A stretch of 64,000 bases of DNA. Source: Salinibacter altiplanensis. Lineage in GTDB: Bacteria > Bacteroidota > Rhodothermia > Rhodothermales > Salinibacteraceae. Positions 9,069-17,852 of the stretch are shown in pieces. The position numbers and the translations under genes are program-made. Positions within the stretch are counted from its first letter, which is position 1, and each line of letters opens with the position of its first letter. The notes under the pieces are model-generated. The model was not told the DNA's origin, did not search any database, and saw only the letters and a list, made by a program, of their open reading frames with translations. The stretch is from positions 303,474-367,473 of the forward strand of contig NZ_NCQY01000020.1 in assembly GCF_002894645.1 (NCBI RefSeq), given 5' to 3'.

Positions 9069-10967
9069 ATGCCCGCGCAGGTCGAGTTCGATACCATTCC
9101 CCAGCTGTTTCGTCGCCTCTGTGCCCGGTATCGAGGGCGAGAGCGGCCTGTGCTCCGGCACAAGGTGCGGGGCGAGGGGTGGCAGGAGATCACCTGGGAG
9201 GGCTTCCAGGATCGGGTGCAGGCGCTGGCCGGCTATCTGCACCGGCAGGGCGTGCGCACGGGCGACCGGGTGGCCCTGCTCTCGGAGAATCGCCCAGAGT
9301 GGGCCGTCAGTGACCTGGGTGCGCAGCTCATTGGGGCGGCCAACGTTTCGATCTACACGTCCCTGCCCCCGTCGAAGGTGGCCCACATCCTCCGCGATGC
9401 GGGGGCGAAAGTGTGCATCGTGTCCGTGCCTGTCCAGCGCAAGAAGATTGAGGAGATCGCGGACACGTGCCCCGAGCTCGACGAGGTGGTCGTGATGAGC
9501 GAGACCGCAGACGACCCGCCCGTGCCCATGACGCACTGGGACGATGCCCTGGCGACGGGCCGCGACTACTGGTCCACACACGAGGAGGAGCTTACAGCAA
9601 TTGCGGAGGCGATTGCGCCCGAAGACCCGAGCGCCCTCATCTACACGAGCGGCACCACCGGCCAGCCGAAGGGCGTCGTGCTCACCAATCGCAACTTCTG
9701 CTCCAATGTGAAGGGGGCCTTGCAGCGCGTTCCCTTCGGCGAAGACGATCATCACCTGTCGTTTTTGCCCCTCTCGCACGCCTTCGAGCGGACGGCCGGC
9801 CACACGGCCGTGCTTGCCGCCGGGGCCACCATCAGCTACGCGGAGAGCATCGAGGCGGTCAGCCAGAACCTGCAGGAGGTACGGCCGACCCTCATGATCT
9901 CGGTGCCGCGCATGTTCGAGAAGGTGTACACGCGCGTCAAGAAACAGGCCAGCGAGGGGGGGAGCCTCACGCAAAAGCTCTTCGACTGGGCGGTGGACGT
10001 GGGGCAGCGGTACGCAGAGGCCCAGCGGTCGAACGGCGCCGGGCCGAGCCTGCTGCTGCGAGGGCAGCGGGCGGTGGCCCACCGGCTCGTCTTTTCCAAG
10101 CTGCACGAAAAGCTCGGCGGGAATCTTCGGTTTGCCGTCTCGGGAGGGGCGGCGCTGCCCGAAGAGATTGGCACCTTCTTCCAGGCCGCGGGCGTGACCA
10201 TTATTGAGGGCTACGGCCTCACGGAGACGGCCCCTGTCCTTACAATCAATCCTATGGACACCCCCCGCTACGGCACCGTGGGACACATCATGCCCGGCGT
10301 GACGGTCGCCATTCAGCCGCTGGAAGAGACCGCGCCGGTCGGAGCGATTAGCGGCAGCGACTACCCCACGTCCCTCTCCACCCCAGAGGGAGAGATCCTG
10401 GTGAAGGGCCCGAACGTGATGAAGGAATACTGGAACCAGCCCGAAGAGACCCGGGCGGCCTTCGATCCAGACGGCTGGTACCACACCGGCGACGTGGGGC
10501 GCTTCGATGAGGGCTACCTCAAAATTACGGATCGGATCAAGCACATGATCGTCACGGAAGGGGGAAAGAACGTATATCCCGGTCCGATCGAAGAGACGTT
10601 CAAGACCAAAGGGTGGATCAACCAGATCGTCGTGGTGGGGGAGGGACGCCCGTTCCTCGCGGCCCTGGTGGTGCCCAACTTCGAGTCGCTCCGGATGCGC
10701 GCCCGAGACGAAGGATTCGATGAGACCACCTGTAACGACGCAGAGTTGCTGGGGCACGACGCGGCGCAGGCCCTGTTTGGGGACATCTTCACGGCGTACA
10801 ACCGAGACGCGGCGGCCCACGAGAAAATTCGCAACTTCCGCCTCCTCGAAGAGCCGTTCTCCGTCGAAGAGGGCACGCTCACGCCCACCCTCAAGCTCCG
10901 TCGCAGCGTCATCAGGGAGCGAAACGCCGACCTCATCGACGAGATGTACGAAGAGTTTGGGATGTGA
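9069..10967 (+). CDS. Long-chain fatty-acid--CoA ligase (FadD15-type)
   Basis: A 632-residue AMP-forming ligase that activates fatty acids through an acyl-adenylate and then forms acyl-CoA. The ATP motif YTSGTTGQPKGVVLTN sits near residue 195, GYGLTETAPV in the middle, YHTGDVGRFDEGYLKITDR after it, and the C-terminal catalytic Lys in LTPTLKLRR. The large size with a long central segment is the FadD15/ACSL-like layout. It is on the same strand as pyrD but separated by a hairpin, so probably transcribed on its own. Confidence 0.93.
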   Translation: MPAQVEFDTIPQLFRRLCARYRGRERPVLRHKVRGEGWQEITWEGFQDRVQALAGYLHRQGVRTGDRVALLSENRPEWAVSDLGAQLIGAANVSIYTSLPPSKVAHILRDAGAKVCIVSVPVQRKKIEEIADTCPELDEVVVMSETADDPPVPMTHWDDALATGRDYWSTHEEELTAIAEAIAPEDPSALIYTSGTTGQPKGVVLTNRNFCSNVKGALQRVPFGEDDHHLSFLPLSHAFERTAGHTAVLAAGATISYAESIEAVSQNLQEVRPTLMISVPRMFEKVYTRVKKQASEGGSLTQKLFDWAVDVGQRYAEAQRSNGAGPSLLLRGQRAVAHRLVFSKLHEKLGGNLRFAVSGGAALPEEIGTFFQAAGVTIIEGYGLTETAPVLTINPMDTPRYGTVGHIMPGVTVAIQPLEETAPVGAISGSDYPTSLSTPEGEILVKGPNVMKEYWNQPEETRAAFDPDGWYHTGDVGRFDEGYLKITDRIKHMIVTEGGKNVYPGPIEETFKTKGWINQIVVVGEGRPFLAALVVPNFESLRMRARDEGFDETTCNDAELLGHDAAQALFGDIFTAYNRDAAAHEKIRNFRLLEEPFSVEEGTLTPTLKLRRSVIRERNADLIDEMYEEFGM

Positions 10968-11090
10968 TGCCCCCCCGACCGGGCCCTGCACCCCAAGATC
11001 GAGTGTGGATAACCGTTGAACTCCTCTTCAGAAGAGGCTCAGCCCCTATGGTCGGGGCGGCCATTCTGGATCTCGACTCCGCATCGGCCC

Positions 11091-11096
11091 TATAAC
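11091..11096 (+). promoter_or_regulatory. Possible -10 box for tRNA-Pro
   Basis: TATAAC lies 18 bases before the mature tRNA 5' end, a sensible place for a -10 element. No convincing -35 is seen 16-18 bases upstream. An inverted repeat CCTCTTC-A-GAAGAGG (11023-11037) lies further upstream. Confidence 0.35.
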
Positions 11097-11114
11097 GCAT
11101 TCGAACATTCTCCA

Positions 11115-11188
11115 CGGGGCATGGCGCAGTCCGGCAGCGCGCGTCGTTCGGGTCGACGAGGTCGCCGGTTCAAATCCGGCTGCCCCGA
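11115..11188 (+). tRNA. tRNA-Pro (anticodon CGG)
   Basis: A full cloverleaf can be folded by hand. The acceptor is CGGGGCA (11115-11121) with TGCCCCG (11181-11187) and discriminator A at 11188. The D stem is GCGC/GCGC, the anticodon stem CGTCG/CGACG around loop TTCGGGT, and the T arm GCCGG-TTCAAAT-CCGGC. The anticodon CGG (11149-11151) reads proline CCG codons. CCA is not encoded. Confidence 0.97.
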
Positions 11189-11197
11189 CTCTCCAAG

Positions 11198-11228
11198 GCG
11201 GCCTTCACGATTGGTGGAGGCCGCTTTT
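11198..11228 (+). terminator. Intrinsic terminator after tRNA-Pro
   Basis: GCGGCCT (11198-11204) pairs with AGGCCGC (11218-11224) and is followed by TTTT, ten bases after the tRNA. This is a classical Rho-independent terminator. Confidence 0.8.
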
Positions 11229-11469
11229 GCTTTGCGAAGGGCCCCGGTCTTCTGCCTCGACAAAGACTTTCCGGGGGCTTCAAGAATAATCCCGTCCGGA
11301 GGCCCGTTTGCATTGGGCAATCCAGTTGTGCAAAGGTCGAGGGACCCTTGCCGGGTCACGAAACACACTGATCGGCCCTGGTCTTTTCGGAGTCGTACAC
11401 ACGGCTTCCTCCATGGAGGCCCCGGTTCGGCCTTCTTCCTCTATGCTCTTTCCATTACGACCCATTCTT

Positions 11470-11964
11470 ATGCTACAACGCTTGTTTCAGTCGTCGTGCA
11501 TCGGCCTGCTTGCCCTCGCCTTTGCCGTCACCGCCCCCGCGTTCGGCCAGATGCCTCAGCAGCCGGACACGACCACCCTCTCGGCCTCCGAGGTAAGCCA
11601 GGAGCAAATTGATAAGGCGGCCCGCATCGCCGCGGCCGTGCAGTCTTCCATGCGGGCGCAGCAGATGAAGATGCGGAAGCAGATGAAGGAGAAGTACGGC
11701 AACCCGCAGGAGATGGACTCCACGCAGAAGGCCAACGCCCGGCGTGAGATGAAACGCCAGCAGATGCAGATGCGAAAGCAGCAGATGAAGATGATGCAGC
11801 AGCAGTCGCAGAAGGAGAACATGGACCCTCAGATGTTTCGTCGCATCATGCGGTCGGCCCAGTCAGACTCCACGTTGAAGAAGCAGGTGCAGCAGGCCAT
11901 GAAGGCGCAAATGAAGGAGCAGCAGTCGCAGATGCAGCAAAACCCGAACTCCCAGAACAAGTAG
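11470..11964 (+). CDS. Secreted Met/Gln/Lys-rich protein, DUF4168-like
   Basis: About 164 residues beginning with a signal peptide (LLALAFAVTAPAFG, cut near the following Gln). The mature part is strongly biased to Met, Gln and Lys (for example QQMKMRKQMKEK and RKQQMKMMQQQSQ) and should be helical. The stretch near the end, RRIMRSAQSDSTLKKQVQQ, resembles the closing helix of DUF4168 proteins, which are small secreted proteins of unknown function. ATG at 11443 is an alternative start. It stands alone between two terminators. Function unknown; it could be a periplasmic chaperone-like or metal-binding helical protein, but nothing proves this. Confidence 0.7.
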   Translation: MLQRLFQSSCIGLLALAFAVTAPAFGQMPQQPDTTTLSASEVSQEQIDKAARIAAAVQSSMRAQQMKMRKQMKEKYGNPQEMDSTQKANARREMKRQQMQMRKQQMKMMQQQSQKENMDPQMFRRIMRSAQSDSTLKKQVQQAMKAQMKEQQSQMQQNPNSQNK

Positions 11965-12267
11965 CGACGCTCGGGACGCCTCGTCGACACGGGCGAGGGC
12001 TTCTGCACATTGTGTTTGGATGGAGAGCGGCCCTTGCCCTGTGGCAACGGCCGCTTTCTCGTTGGACCCCTGTGCGCATCTGAAGCGCCCAGGCGTGCCG
12101 CCCCGCTCCCCGGCGACGAACCCGAGAGAGATCGCATCAAATTTGAAAATTAAACGTTGGGGGCCTGTCCCCGCAGGCTGCTGCCTGCTGTTAGGGGCCG
12201 TCTTTCCTATGTTGAAGTGGTTCAACATTGACGTTCCGCACACACATCTCCTTTACGCCTTCCTGCT
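11965..12267 (+). other. Intergenic region upstream of thrC
   Basis: About 300 bases without a gene. It holds the terminator at 12026-12060 and then a presumed thrC leader. A small perfect hairpin GCAGGC-TGCT-GCCTGC lies at 12173-12188. No Thr/Ile-rich leader peptide was recognised, so attenuation of thrC is not supported. Confidence 0.45.
12026..12060 (+). terminator. Intrinsic terminator after the Met/Gln-rich gene
   Basis: AGCGGCC (12026-12032) pairs with GGCCGCT (12049-12055), followed by TTCTC. The GC-rich stem and T-rich tail fit a Rho-independent terminator. Confidence 0.65.
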
Positions 12268-13584
12268 GTGCAGTACCTGAGCACCCGCACGCCCGACCAT
12301 CGCGTCTCCCTGTCCACGGCACTGCAGAATGGCCTGGCGCCGGACGGAGGCCTCTACGTGCCGGAGCACTTTCCGGACCTCAGCCCGGAGGCCTTCGACG
12401 GATGCGAGACGATTGAGGCGGTGGCGGAGCGGCTCCTTCGCCCGTTTGTGGATGGGGACGTGCTGGCGGAGGCCCTGCCCGAAATCTGCGAGGCAATGTA
12501 CGGCTTCCCCGTGCCGCTGCGCGAGATCGGCCGACAGACGAGCATCCTCGAACTTTTTCACGGCCCTACGGCGGCGTTCAAGGACGTGGGCGCGCGCTTC
12601 CTGGCCGACAGTCTCGCCCGACTCAACGAAGAGGCCGACCGGCCCCTCACCATCCTCGTGGCCACCTCCGGCGACACCGGCGCAGCTGTGGCGGCGGCCT
12701 TCTGGAAGAAGCCCAACGTCGAGGTCGTCGTCCTCTACCCGAAGGGCAAGGTGTCCGCCCGGCAGGAGAGACAGCTCACCGGGTGGAGCGACAACGTACA
12801 GACCGTAGCCGTCCGTGGCGTGTTCGACGACTGCCAGATGCTCGTGAAAGAGGCGTTTCAGGAGGACACCTGGCAGGAACGCCTGCGCCTCTCCTCCGCC
12901 AACAGCATCAACATCGGGCGCCTGCTGCCGCAGATGACGTACTACGCCTACGCGAGCCTTCAGCACTGGCGCTCCCATGGCACGTGCCCCAACGTGATCG
13001 TGCCGTCCGGCAACCTGGGCAACGGGCTCGCCTGCCTCTATGCCCGCGAGTGCGGGCTGCCGATTGGAGAGGTTATCTTTGCGACGAACGAGAATCGCCC
13101 CGTCACGCACTACCTGGAAACCGGCGACTACGAGGCGTTTGAGACGCAGGAAACTCTCGCGACGGCGATGGACGTGGGCAATCCCAGCAACATGGAACGC
13201 CTGCGCCACCACTGGTCCTCGGCCGAGGCGTTACGGGACGCGATGGGTGCCGAGCGCGTGACCGACGACCAGATCAGACGGCAACTCCGCCGCGGCCCCG
13301 AGGCGTGGGACACGGTGTGGGATCCCCACACGGCGACGGCGGTCGAGGTTCGCGAGCACCGTGATCCCGACGACAAGCACGAGTGGATCTTGGTGGCCAC
13401 GGCGCACCCGGCCAAGTTTCCGGAGGGGGTGGAGCCGCTCGTAGGGCACGAGGTCGACGTGCCCGGGCCGCTGGCCGAGGTGATGGCCCGGTCGCATCCC
13501 GTGCCCGAGGTGGCGCCCTCGCTCCAGGCGGTGGCGGATGTGGTGTTTGAGGACCGCAGATCTGACCCGGAAGAGCAGGTGTAG
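12268..13584 (+). CDS. thrC: Threonine synthase
   Basis: A 438-residue PLP enzyme converting O-phosphohomoserine to threonine. The N-terminus (YLSTRTPDHRVSLSTALQNG) and GLAPDGGLYVPE are typical of the longer, E. coli/yeast-like threonine synthases. The PLP lysine is Lys105 in FHGPTAAFKDVGAR, and the phosphate-binding loop is ATSGDTGAAV. The start is GTG at 12268. No other thr genes are adjacent. Confidence 0.95.
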   Translation: MQYLSTRTPDHRVSLSTALQNGLAPDGGLYVPEHFPDLSPEAFDGCETIEAVAERLLRPFVDGDVLAEALPEICEAMYGFPVPLREIGRQTSILELFHGPTAAFKDVGARFLADSLARLNEEADRPLTILVATSGDTGAAVAAAFWKKPNVEVVVLYPKGKVSARQERQLTGWSDNVQTVAVRGVFDDCQMLVKEAFQEDTWQERLRLSSANSINIGRLLPQMTYYAYASLQHWRSHGTCPNVIVPSGNLGNGLACLYARECGLPIGEVIFATNENRPVTHYLETGDYEAFETQETLATAMDVGNPSNMERLRHHWSSAEALRDAMGAERVTDDQIRRQLRRGPEAWDTVWDPHTATAVEVREHRDPDDKHEWILVATAHPAKFPEGVEPLVGHEVDVPGPLAEVMARSHPVPEVAPSLQAVADVVFEDRRSDPEEQV

Positions 13585-13668
13585 GGAAATGCTTCCCGTT
13601 CTGTCGGCACAGGGTCCCCCGACACGTACTCAACGCACGGTCTTTTCTGCATGCTTCGAGGGAAGGAA

Positions 13669-14385
13669 ATGAGCGCCGGATGGAAAGGCCTCCGGTATGT
13701 CGTGGGAAGCGCATTGCTGGAGATCGTCCTGCTCGGCGGTGGGTGTGGCGGGGGCCAGGCGTCTCAGGACGCCACGGAGATGCCCCTGACGAACGAGGAG
13801 GACGCCCCGGCGCGGCGGTTTGTCGTGCAGTGTACACGGGCGGACGGAGACGGGGGGACGTTTCGGGCGCTCGTTCGTCCCAACGTGCTGGTGTTGCGGG
13901 TCCCTGCGTCGTTTGGAGGAGACACGCGCCGCCTCAGATCAGTACGGGCGGCCAGTGGGGCCAAGTACGAAGGAGATGGCGCTTGGCTGTGGAGCAAGGG
14001 ACGCAGGGCCACCGTCGAGATCGATGGGCGGTGTTTCCAGGACTGCACCCTCGCCCCAACGCCCAAGCGGCGAGAAGACGACCGGCATCCAGGCCTGCGG
14101 TTTCGGGCAACCGGACAGGAGCCGGGATGGATCGTGGAGGTGACCGAGGATCGCCTCCGCTTCGCCTGGGCCTACGCACAGCACGAGGTGACGACATCGC
14201 AGTTCGACGAGGAAACGGACGGCGGGCGCATCGTCTATGAGGCCGACACGGACCGCGGCCCGGTGCGCGTTGTGGCCACTCCCCAATATTGTACGGATCC
14301 CATGAGTGGGCGGCTGTTCAGCCATACGGTCACGGTCACCCTCGATGGCGACCTCCACGCCGGCTGTGGACACCCGACGCCGTAG
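13669..14385 (+). CDS. Putative lipoprotein: MliC-like plus COG3650-like domains
   Basis: About 238 residues. A hydrophobic N-terminus ends in GGGCGGG, a weak lipobox. Residues about 45-120 (FVVQCTRADGDGG, LRSVRAASGAKYEGDGAWLW, then an acidic Cys-containing end) resemble MliC, the membrane-bound inhibitor of C-type lysozyme. Residues about 140-238 (FRATGQEPGW, YCTDPMSG, LHAGCG) resemble the COG3650 META-like lipoprotein domain, with paired Cys for a disulfide. The combination suggests a surface protein protecting peptidoglycan. ATG at 13669 is preferred because GAGGG lies six bases upstream; ATG at 13651 is the alternative. Confidence 0.68.
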   Translation: MSAGWKGLRYVVGSALLEIVLLGGGCGGGQASQDATEMPLTNEEDAPARRFVVQCTRADGDGGTFRALVRPNVLVLRVPASFGGDTRRLRSVRAASGAKYEGDGAWLWSKGRRATVEIDGRCFQDCTLAPTPKRREDDRHPGLRFRATGQEPGWIVEVTEDRLRFAWAYAQHEVTTSQFDEETDGGRIVYEADTDRGPVRVVATPQYCTDPMSGRLFSHTVTVTLDGDLHAGCGHPTP

Positions 14386-14416
14386 TCGGGGCCTCTGTTG
14401 CTAGAGGCCCCTGACT
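14384..14416 (+). terminator. Long hairpin overlapping the lipoprotein stop codon
   Basis: AGTCGGGGCCTCT (14384-14396) pairs almost completely with AGAGGCCCCTGACT (14403-14416), with one bulge and a six-base loop. It begins inside the stop codon. The stem is strong but has no T-run, so it may be a terminator or an RNA-protecting stem between the lipoprotein gene and ade. Confidence 0.55.
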
Positions 14417-14541
14417 CGTTCCGGCCGGACGAACGGCGTCCCCCGATTCACCTGCGGGCCGACAGACGCTCCTCGATGCTCTGCCCGTCCCTCCGTATGT
14501 TGGCCCTTCCGCCGTACTTGTTTGATTCTCCCATCGTTTGC

Positions 14542-16188
14542 ATGCCCAAGTCCTTTTCCGTCGCCGGTCGCCTCGTCGACCTGCATGCCCGCGAGATTCG
14601 GCCGGCCACCGTGTACGTTCAGAACGGCACGATCGATCGCATCGAGCCGACCGAAGAGGCGCCGGATCGGTATCTGCTGCCGGGGTTCATCGACGCCCAC
14701 GTCCACGTCGAGAGCGCGATGCTGCCGCCGTCGGAGTTTGCCCGGGCGGCCGTCACGCACGGGACCGTGGGCACGGTGAGCGACCCGCATGAGATCGCCA
14801 ACGTGCTTGGCGTGGACGGGGTCGAGTACATGATCGATGACGGTCGCTCCGTGTCGTTTCACTTTGCGTTCGGCGCTCCGTCGTGCGTCCCGGCCACGCC
14901 CGCTGAGACGAGCGGGGCGGCACTGGGGCCGGACGCGGTGTCGGACTTGCTGGGCCGCGACGACGTGTCCTACCTCAGCGAGGTGATGGACTATCCGGGC
15001 GCCATCGGCGGGGACCCGGACGTGCTGGCGAAAATTCGGGCCGCGCAGGTGCGTGACAAGCCGGTGGACGGCCACGCGCCGGGCATACGCGGCGACGACG
15101 TGGAGCAGTACGCTGCGGCGGGCATCGAGACGGACCACGAGAGCATCTCGATCGAAGAGGCCCGCGAGAAATTGGAGGCGGGCATGAAGATCGCGATTCG
15201 CGAGGGCTCGGCCGCCCGGAACTTCGACGAGCTGATTCCGCTGATGGACGAGGCGCCGGAGCGGCTCATGTTCTGCAGCGACGACCGGCACCCGGATGCC
15301 CTCGCGGACGGACACATCGACGGCCTCGTGCGTCGGGCCCTCGCCCGTGGCTACGACCGGTTCGACGTGCTCCGCGCTGCGTGCGTGCACCCGGTGGAGC
15401 ACTACGGGCTGGACGTGGGGCTGCTGCGTGAGGGCGATCCCGCCGACCTCATCGTGGTCGACGACCTGGATGCGCTGACTGTGCAGCGGACGTACGTCGA
15501 AGGAGAGCTTGTTGCCGAGGCGGGGAAGACGAACATCGAACGTGTGGACTCTGCGGTCGTCAACCGCTTTGACGCGGAGCCGGTGGCGCCGGAGAACTTT
15601 CGGGTGGCGGTGGCGGGCGACCGCCTGCGCGTGATCACGGCCGCCGACAATCAGTTGGTGACAGGGGAAGAGGTCGTGGCGACGCCGGTTGAGGACGGGC
15701 GGGCCGTGGCGGACCCGAACCGCGATGTGCTCAAGCTCGCGGTGGTCAACCGGTACACTGGAGAGCGTGCGCCTTCCGTCGCCTTCATCCGGGGCTTCGG
15801 GCTCGACCATGGGGCCCTCGCCTCCAGTGTCGCCCACGACTCGCACAATGTCGTGGCGGTGGGCACCAGTGACGAGGCGCTGGCCCGCGCCGTCAACGCG
15901 GTGGTGCAGGAGGACGGGGGGATCAGCGCGGTGGGGAACGACGACGACAGCGGTCGAGCACTGCCGCTGCCCATCGCCGGGCTCATGAGCAACGACCCAT
16001 ACGACGCGGTGGCCCGGCGCTACACGCGCCTCAGTACCTACGTGCAGGCGGAATTGGGCAGCCCGATGGACGCGCCGTTCATGACGCTCTCGTTCACGGC
16101 CCTGCTCGTCATTCCGAGCCTCAAGCTCAGCGACCAGGGCCTCTTTGACGGAGATGCATTTGGGTTTGTAGATCTGTTCGTCGACTGA
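14542..16188 (+). CDS. ade: Adenine deaminase
   Basis: About 548 residues, an amidohydrolase-superfamily enzyme turning adenine into hypoxanthine plus ammonia in purine salvage. The metal motif HVHVES follows GFIDA, and later DHESIS, SDDRHPD and a long C-terminal adenine-deaminase domain with GFGLDHGALASSVAHDSHN and VGNDDDS are family hallmarks. Length fits the 550-590-residue family. The open frame extends upstream to 14398, but ATG 14542 (MPKSFSVAGRLVDLHAREI) is where homology starts. Confidence 0.95.
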   Translation: MPKSFSVAGRLVDLHAREIRPATVYVQNGTIDRIEPTEEAPDRYLLPGFIDAHVHVESAMLPPSEFARAAVTHGTVGTVSDPHEIANVLGVDGVEYMIDDGRSVSFHFAFGAPSCVPATPAETSGAALGPDAVSDLLGRDDVSYLSEVMDYPGAIGGDPDVLAKIRAAQVRDKPVDGHAPGIRGDDVEQYAAAGIETDHESISIEEAREKLEAGMKIAIREGSAARNFDELIPLMDEAPERLMFCSDDRHPDALADGHIDGLVRRALARGYDRFDVLRAACVHPVEHYGLDVGLLREGDPADLIVVDDLDALTVQRTYVEGELVAEAGKTNIERVDSAVVNRFDAEPVAPENFRVAVAGDRLRVITAADNQLVTGEEVVATPVEDGRAVADPNRDVLKLAVVNRYTGERAPSVAFIRGFGLDHGALASSVAHDSHNVVAVGTSDEALARAVNAVVQEDGGISAVGNDDDSGRALPLPIAGLMSNDPYDAVARRYTRLSTYVQAELGSPMDAPFMTLSFTALLVIPSLKLSDQGLFDGDAFGFVDLFVD

Positions 16189-16237
16189 AGGCAGGTGGGG
16201 GTGGGCTCCGTGCTGCTTTTCACAACCACTGTTTCGT

Positions 16238-17671
16238 ATGTCCAACGCTGACGCCATTGTCGTGGGCTCGGGCCCGAATGGGCTCGGGGCGGCCGTCGTG
16301 CTGGCCCGGGCGGGGCGGGACGTGCACGTGATCGAGCAGGCCGACACTGTCGGAGGTGCGGCGCGATCGGAAGAGGTGACGCGTCCGGGCTTCGTCCACG
16401 ATCTCGGTTCTGCCATCCACCCGCTGGCCGCGGCGTCGCCCCTGTTCCGACGACTGCCCCTCGACGAGTACGGGCTGTCGTGGGTGCACCCGGACCTGCC
16501 GCTTGCCCATCCGCTGGACGGGGGGCGTGCCGCAACAATGCACCGCTCGCTGGACGACACCGCTCGGTCCCTTGGGCGCGATGCAGGGCGCTACCGGTGG
16601 CTCAACGGGCCGCTCGCGGATCGGTGGCGGCCCGTCCTCAACGAGGTGCTCCAACCGGTGCTCCATGTGCCGCGCGCCCCGCTGCTCCTGGCTCGATTCG
16701 GGCTGCGGGCGATCTGGCCCGCACAGCTTTTGGGGAATGGGCTCTTCCGGACGGAGAAGGCACGGGCCCTGCTCGCGGGACTGGCGGCTCACTCCAACCT
16801 GCCGCTGTCGGCGCTCGGGTCGACGGCCTTCGGGCTCGTCCTCGGCATGGCCGGGCACGCGGTGGGCTGGCCCTTTCCGAAGGGCGGGGCGGGCGCCATC
16901 ACGCAGGCGCTGGCGGACTACCTGCGCGACCTGGGCGGCACCATCGAGACCGGGCGTCGTGTGCGCGACGTGGATGCCTTGCCGAATGCCCGGACTGTTG
17001 TGCTCAACCTCACGCCCCGGCAGGTGCTGCGGGTCGCCCGCCCCCGGCTGCCGGCCCGCTACGTCACGCAGCTGGAGCGGTACCGCTACGGCGCGGCGGC
17101 GTTCAAGGTCGACTACGCCCTGAGCGATCCCATCCCGTGGGCCGCGGAGGCGTGCCGGCGGGCGGGGACGGTCCACGTGGGGGGCACGCTGCGCGAGATT
17201 GCTGCGTCGGAGCGAGCCGTGGCGGAGGGGCGCGTGCCGGAGCGGCCGTACGTGCTGCTTGCCCAGCACAGCCGCTTCGACCAGACCCGAGCTCCCGGCG
17301 ATCAGCACACCGCCTGGGCCTACTGCCACGTCCCCAATGGGTCGAGCGGGGACGCTACGGCGCAAATTGAGCGACAGATTGAACGGTTCGCGCCCGGCTT
17401 CCGGGACACGATCCTGGAGCGGCACGCCATGGGCCCACAGGCGTTGGAGGCCTGGAATCCGAACCTCGTGGGGGGCGACATCAACGGGGGCGCCCTGGAC
17501 CTGGGACAGCTCATCGCACGCCCGGCCCTCCGGTGGAACCCCTACCGCATTCCGGCCCGCACGGCCACCGGGGCGCGGCTGTACATGGCGTCTGCATCGA
17601 CCCCACCAGGGGGAGGTGTGCACGGCATGGCGGGACGGCACGCCGCGCAGGCGGTCCTGGCGGACGACTGA
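16238..17671 (+). CDS. FAD-dependent oxidoreductase, phytoene desaturase-like (CrtI family)
   Basis: A 477-residue flavoprotein. The N-terminal Rossmann motif VVGSGPNGLGAAVVLARAG is followed by the conserved Glu in VIEQADTVGGAARS. The C-terminus YMASASTPPGGGVHGMAG is the FAD signature of CrtI/retinol-saturase-like proteins. Members desaturate or isomerise carotenoids and related polyenes, but many uncharacterised paralogues exist and there are no other carotenoid genes nearby. A role in pigment metabolism is therefore only a possibility. It is convergent with the RCK gene at 17853. Confidence 0.85.
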   Translation: MSNADAIVVGSGPNGLGAAVVLARAGRDVHVIEQADTVGGAARSEEVTRPGFVHDLGSAIHPLAAASPLFRRLPLDEYGLSWVHPDLPLAHPLDGGRAATMHRSLDDTARSLGRDAGRYRWLNGPLADRWRPVLNEVLQPVLHVPRAPLLLARFGLRAIWPAQLLGNGLFRTEKARALLAGLAAHSNLPLSALGSTAFGLVLGMAGHAVGWPFPKGGAGAITQALADYLRDLGGTIETGRRVRDVDALPNARTVVLNLTPRQVLRVARPRLPARYVTQLERYRYGAAAFKVDYALSDPIPWAAEACRRAGTVHVGGTLREIAASERAVAEGRVPERPYVLLAQHSRFDQTRAPGDQHTAWAYCHVPNGSSGDATAQIERQIERFAPGFRDTILERHAMGPQALEAWNPNLVGGDINGGALDLGQLIARPALRWNPYRIPARTATGARLYMASASTPPGGGVHGMAGRHAAQAVLADD

Positions 17672-17852
17672 GCCACTCGGGGAGACGGCCCCGACAAAGA
17701 GATGGCGTGCGCGACGGGCCCACGTCGGCCCTCCTGGCAAAGAAGGGCCATGGTGTTGAGAACTGGGTCCCACTCTCCGCGCGGCACCGATTCTCGCATG
17801 ATGCGTGCGTGTGTCCCAATCGCTGGTCCGACTCAGGCCGGTCCGCTGCAGC

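Noticed and set aside
8877-10991. Antisense open frame of about 700 codons opposite the acyl-CoA ligase.
   Set aside because: No recognisable domain and a fully convincing ligase on the other strand; GC-driven shadow.
14401-16560. Antisense open frame of about 720 codons across ade.
   Set aside because: Composition typical of shadow frames (His/Arg/Val-rich) and overlaps two real genes.
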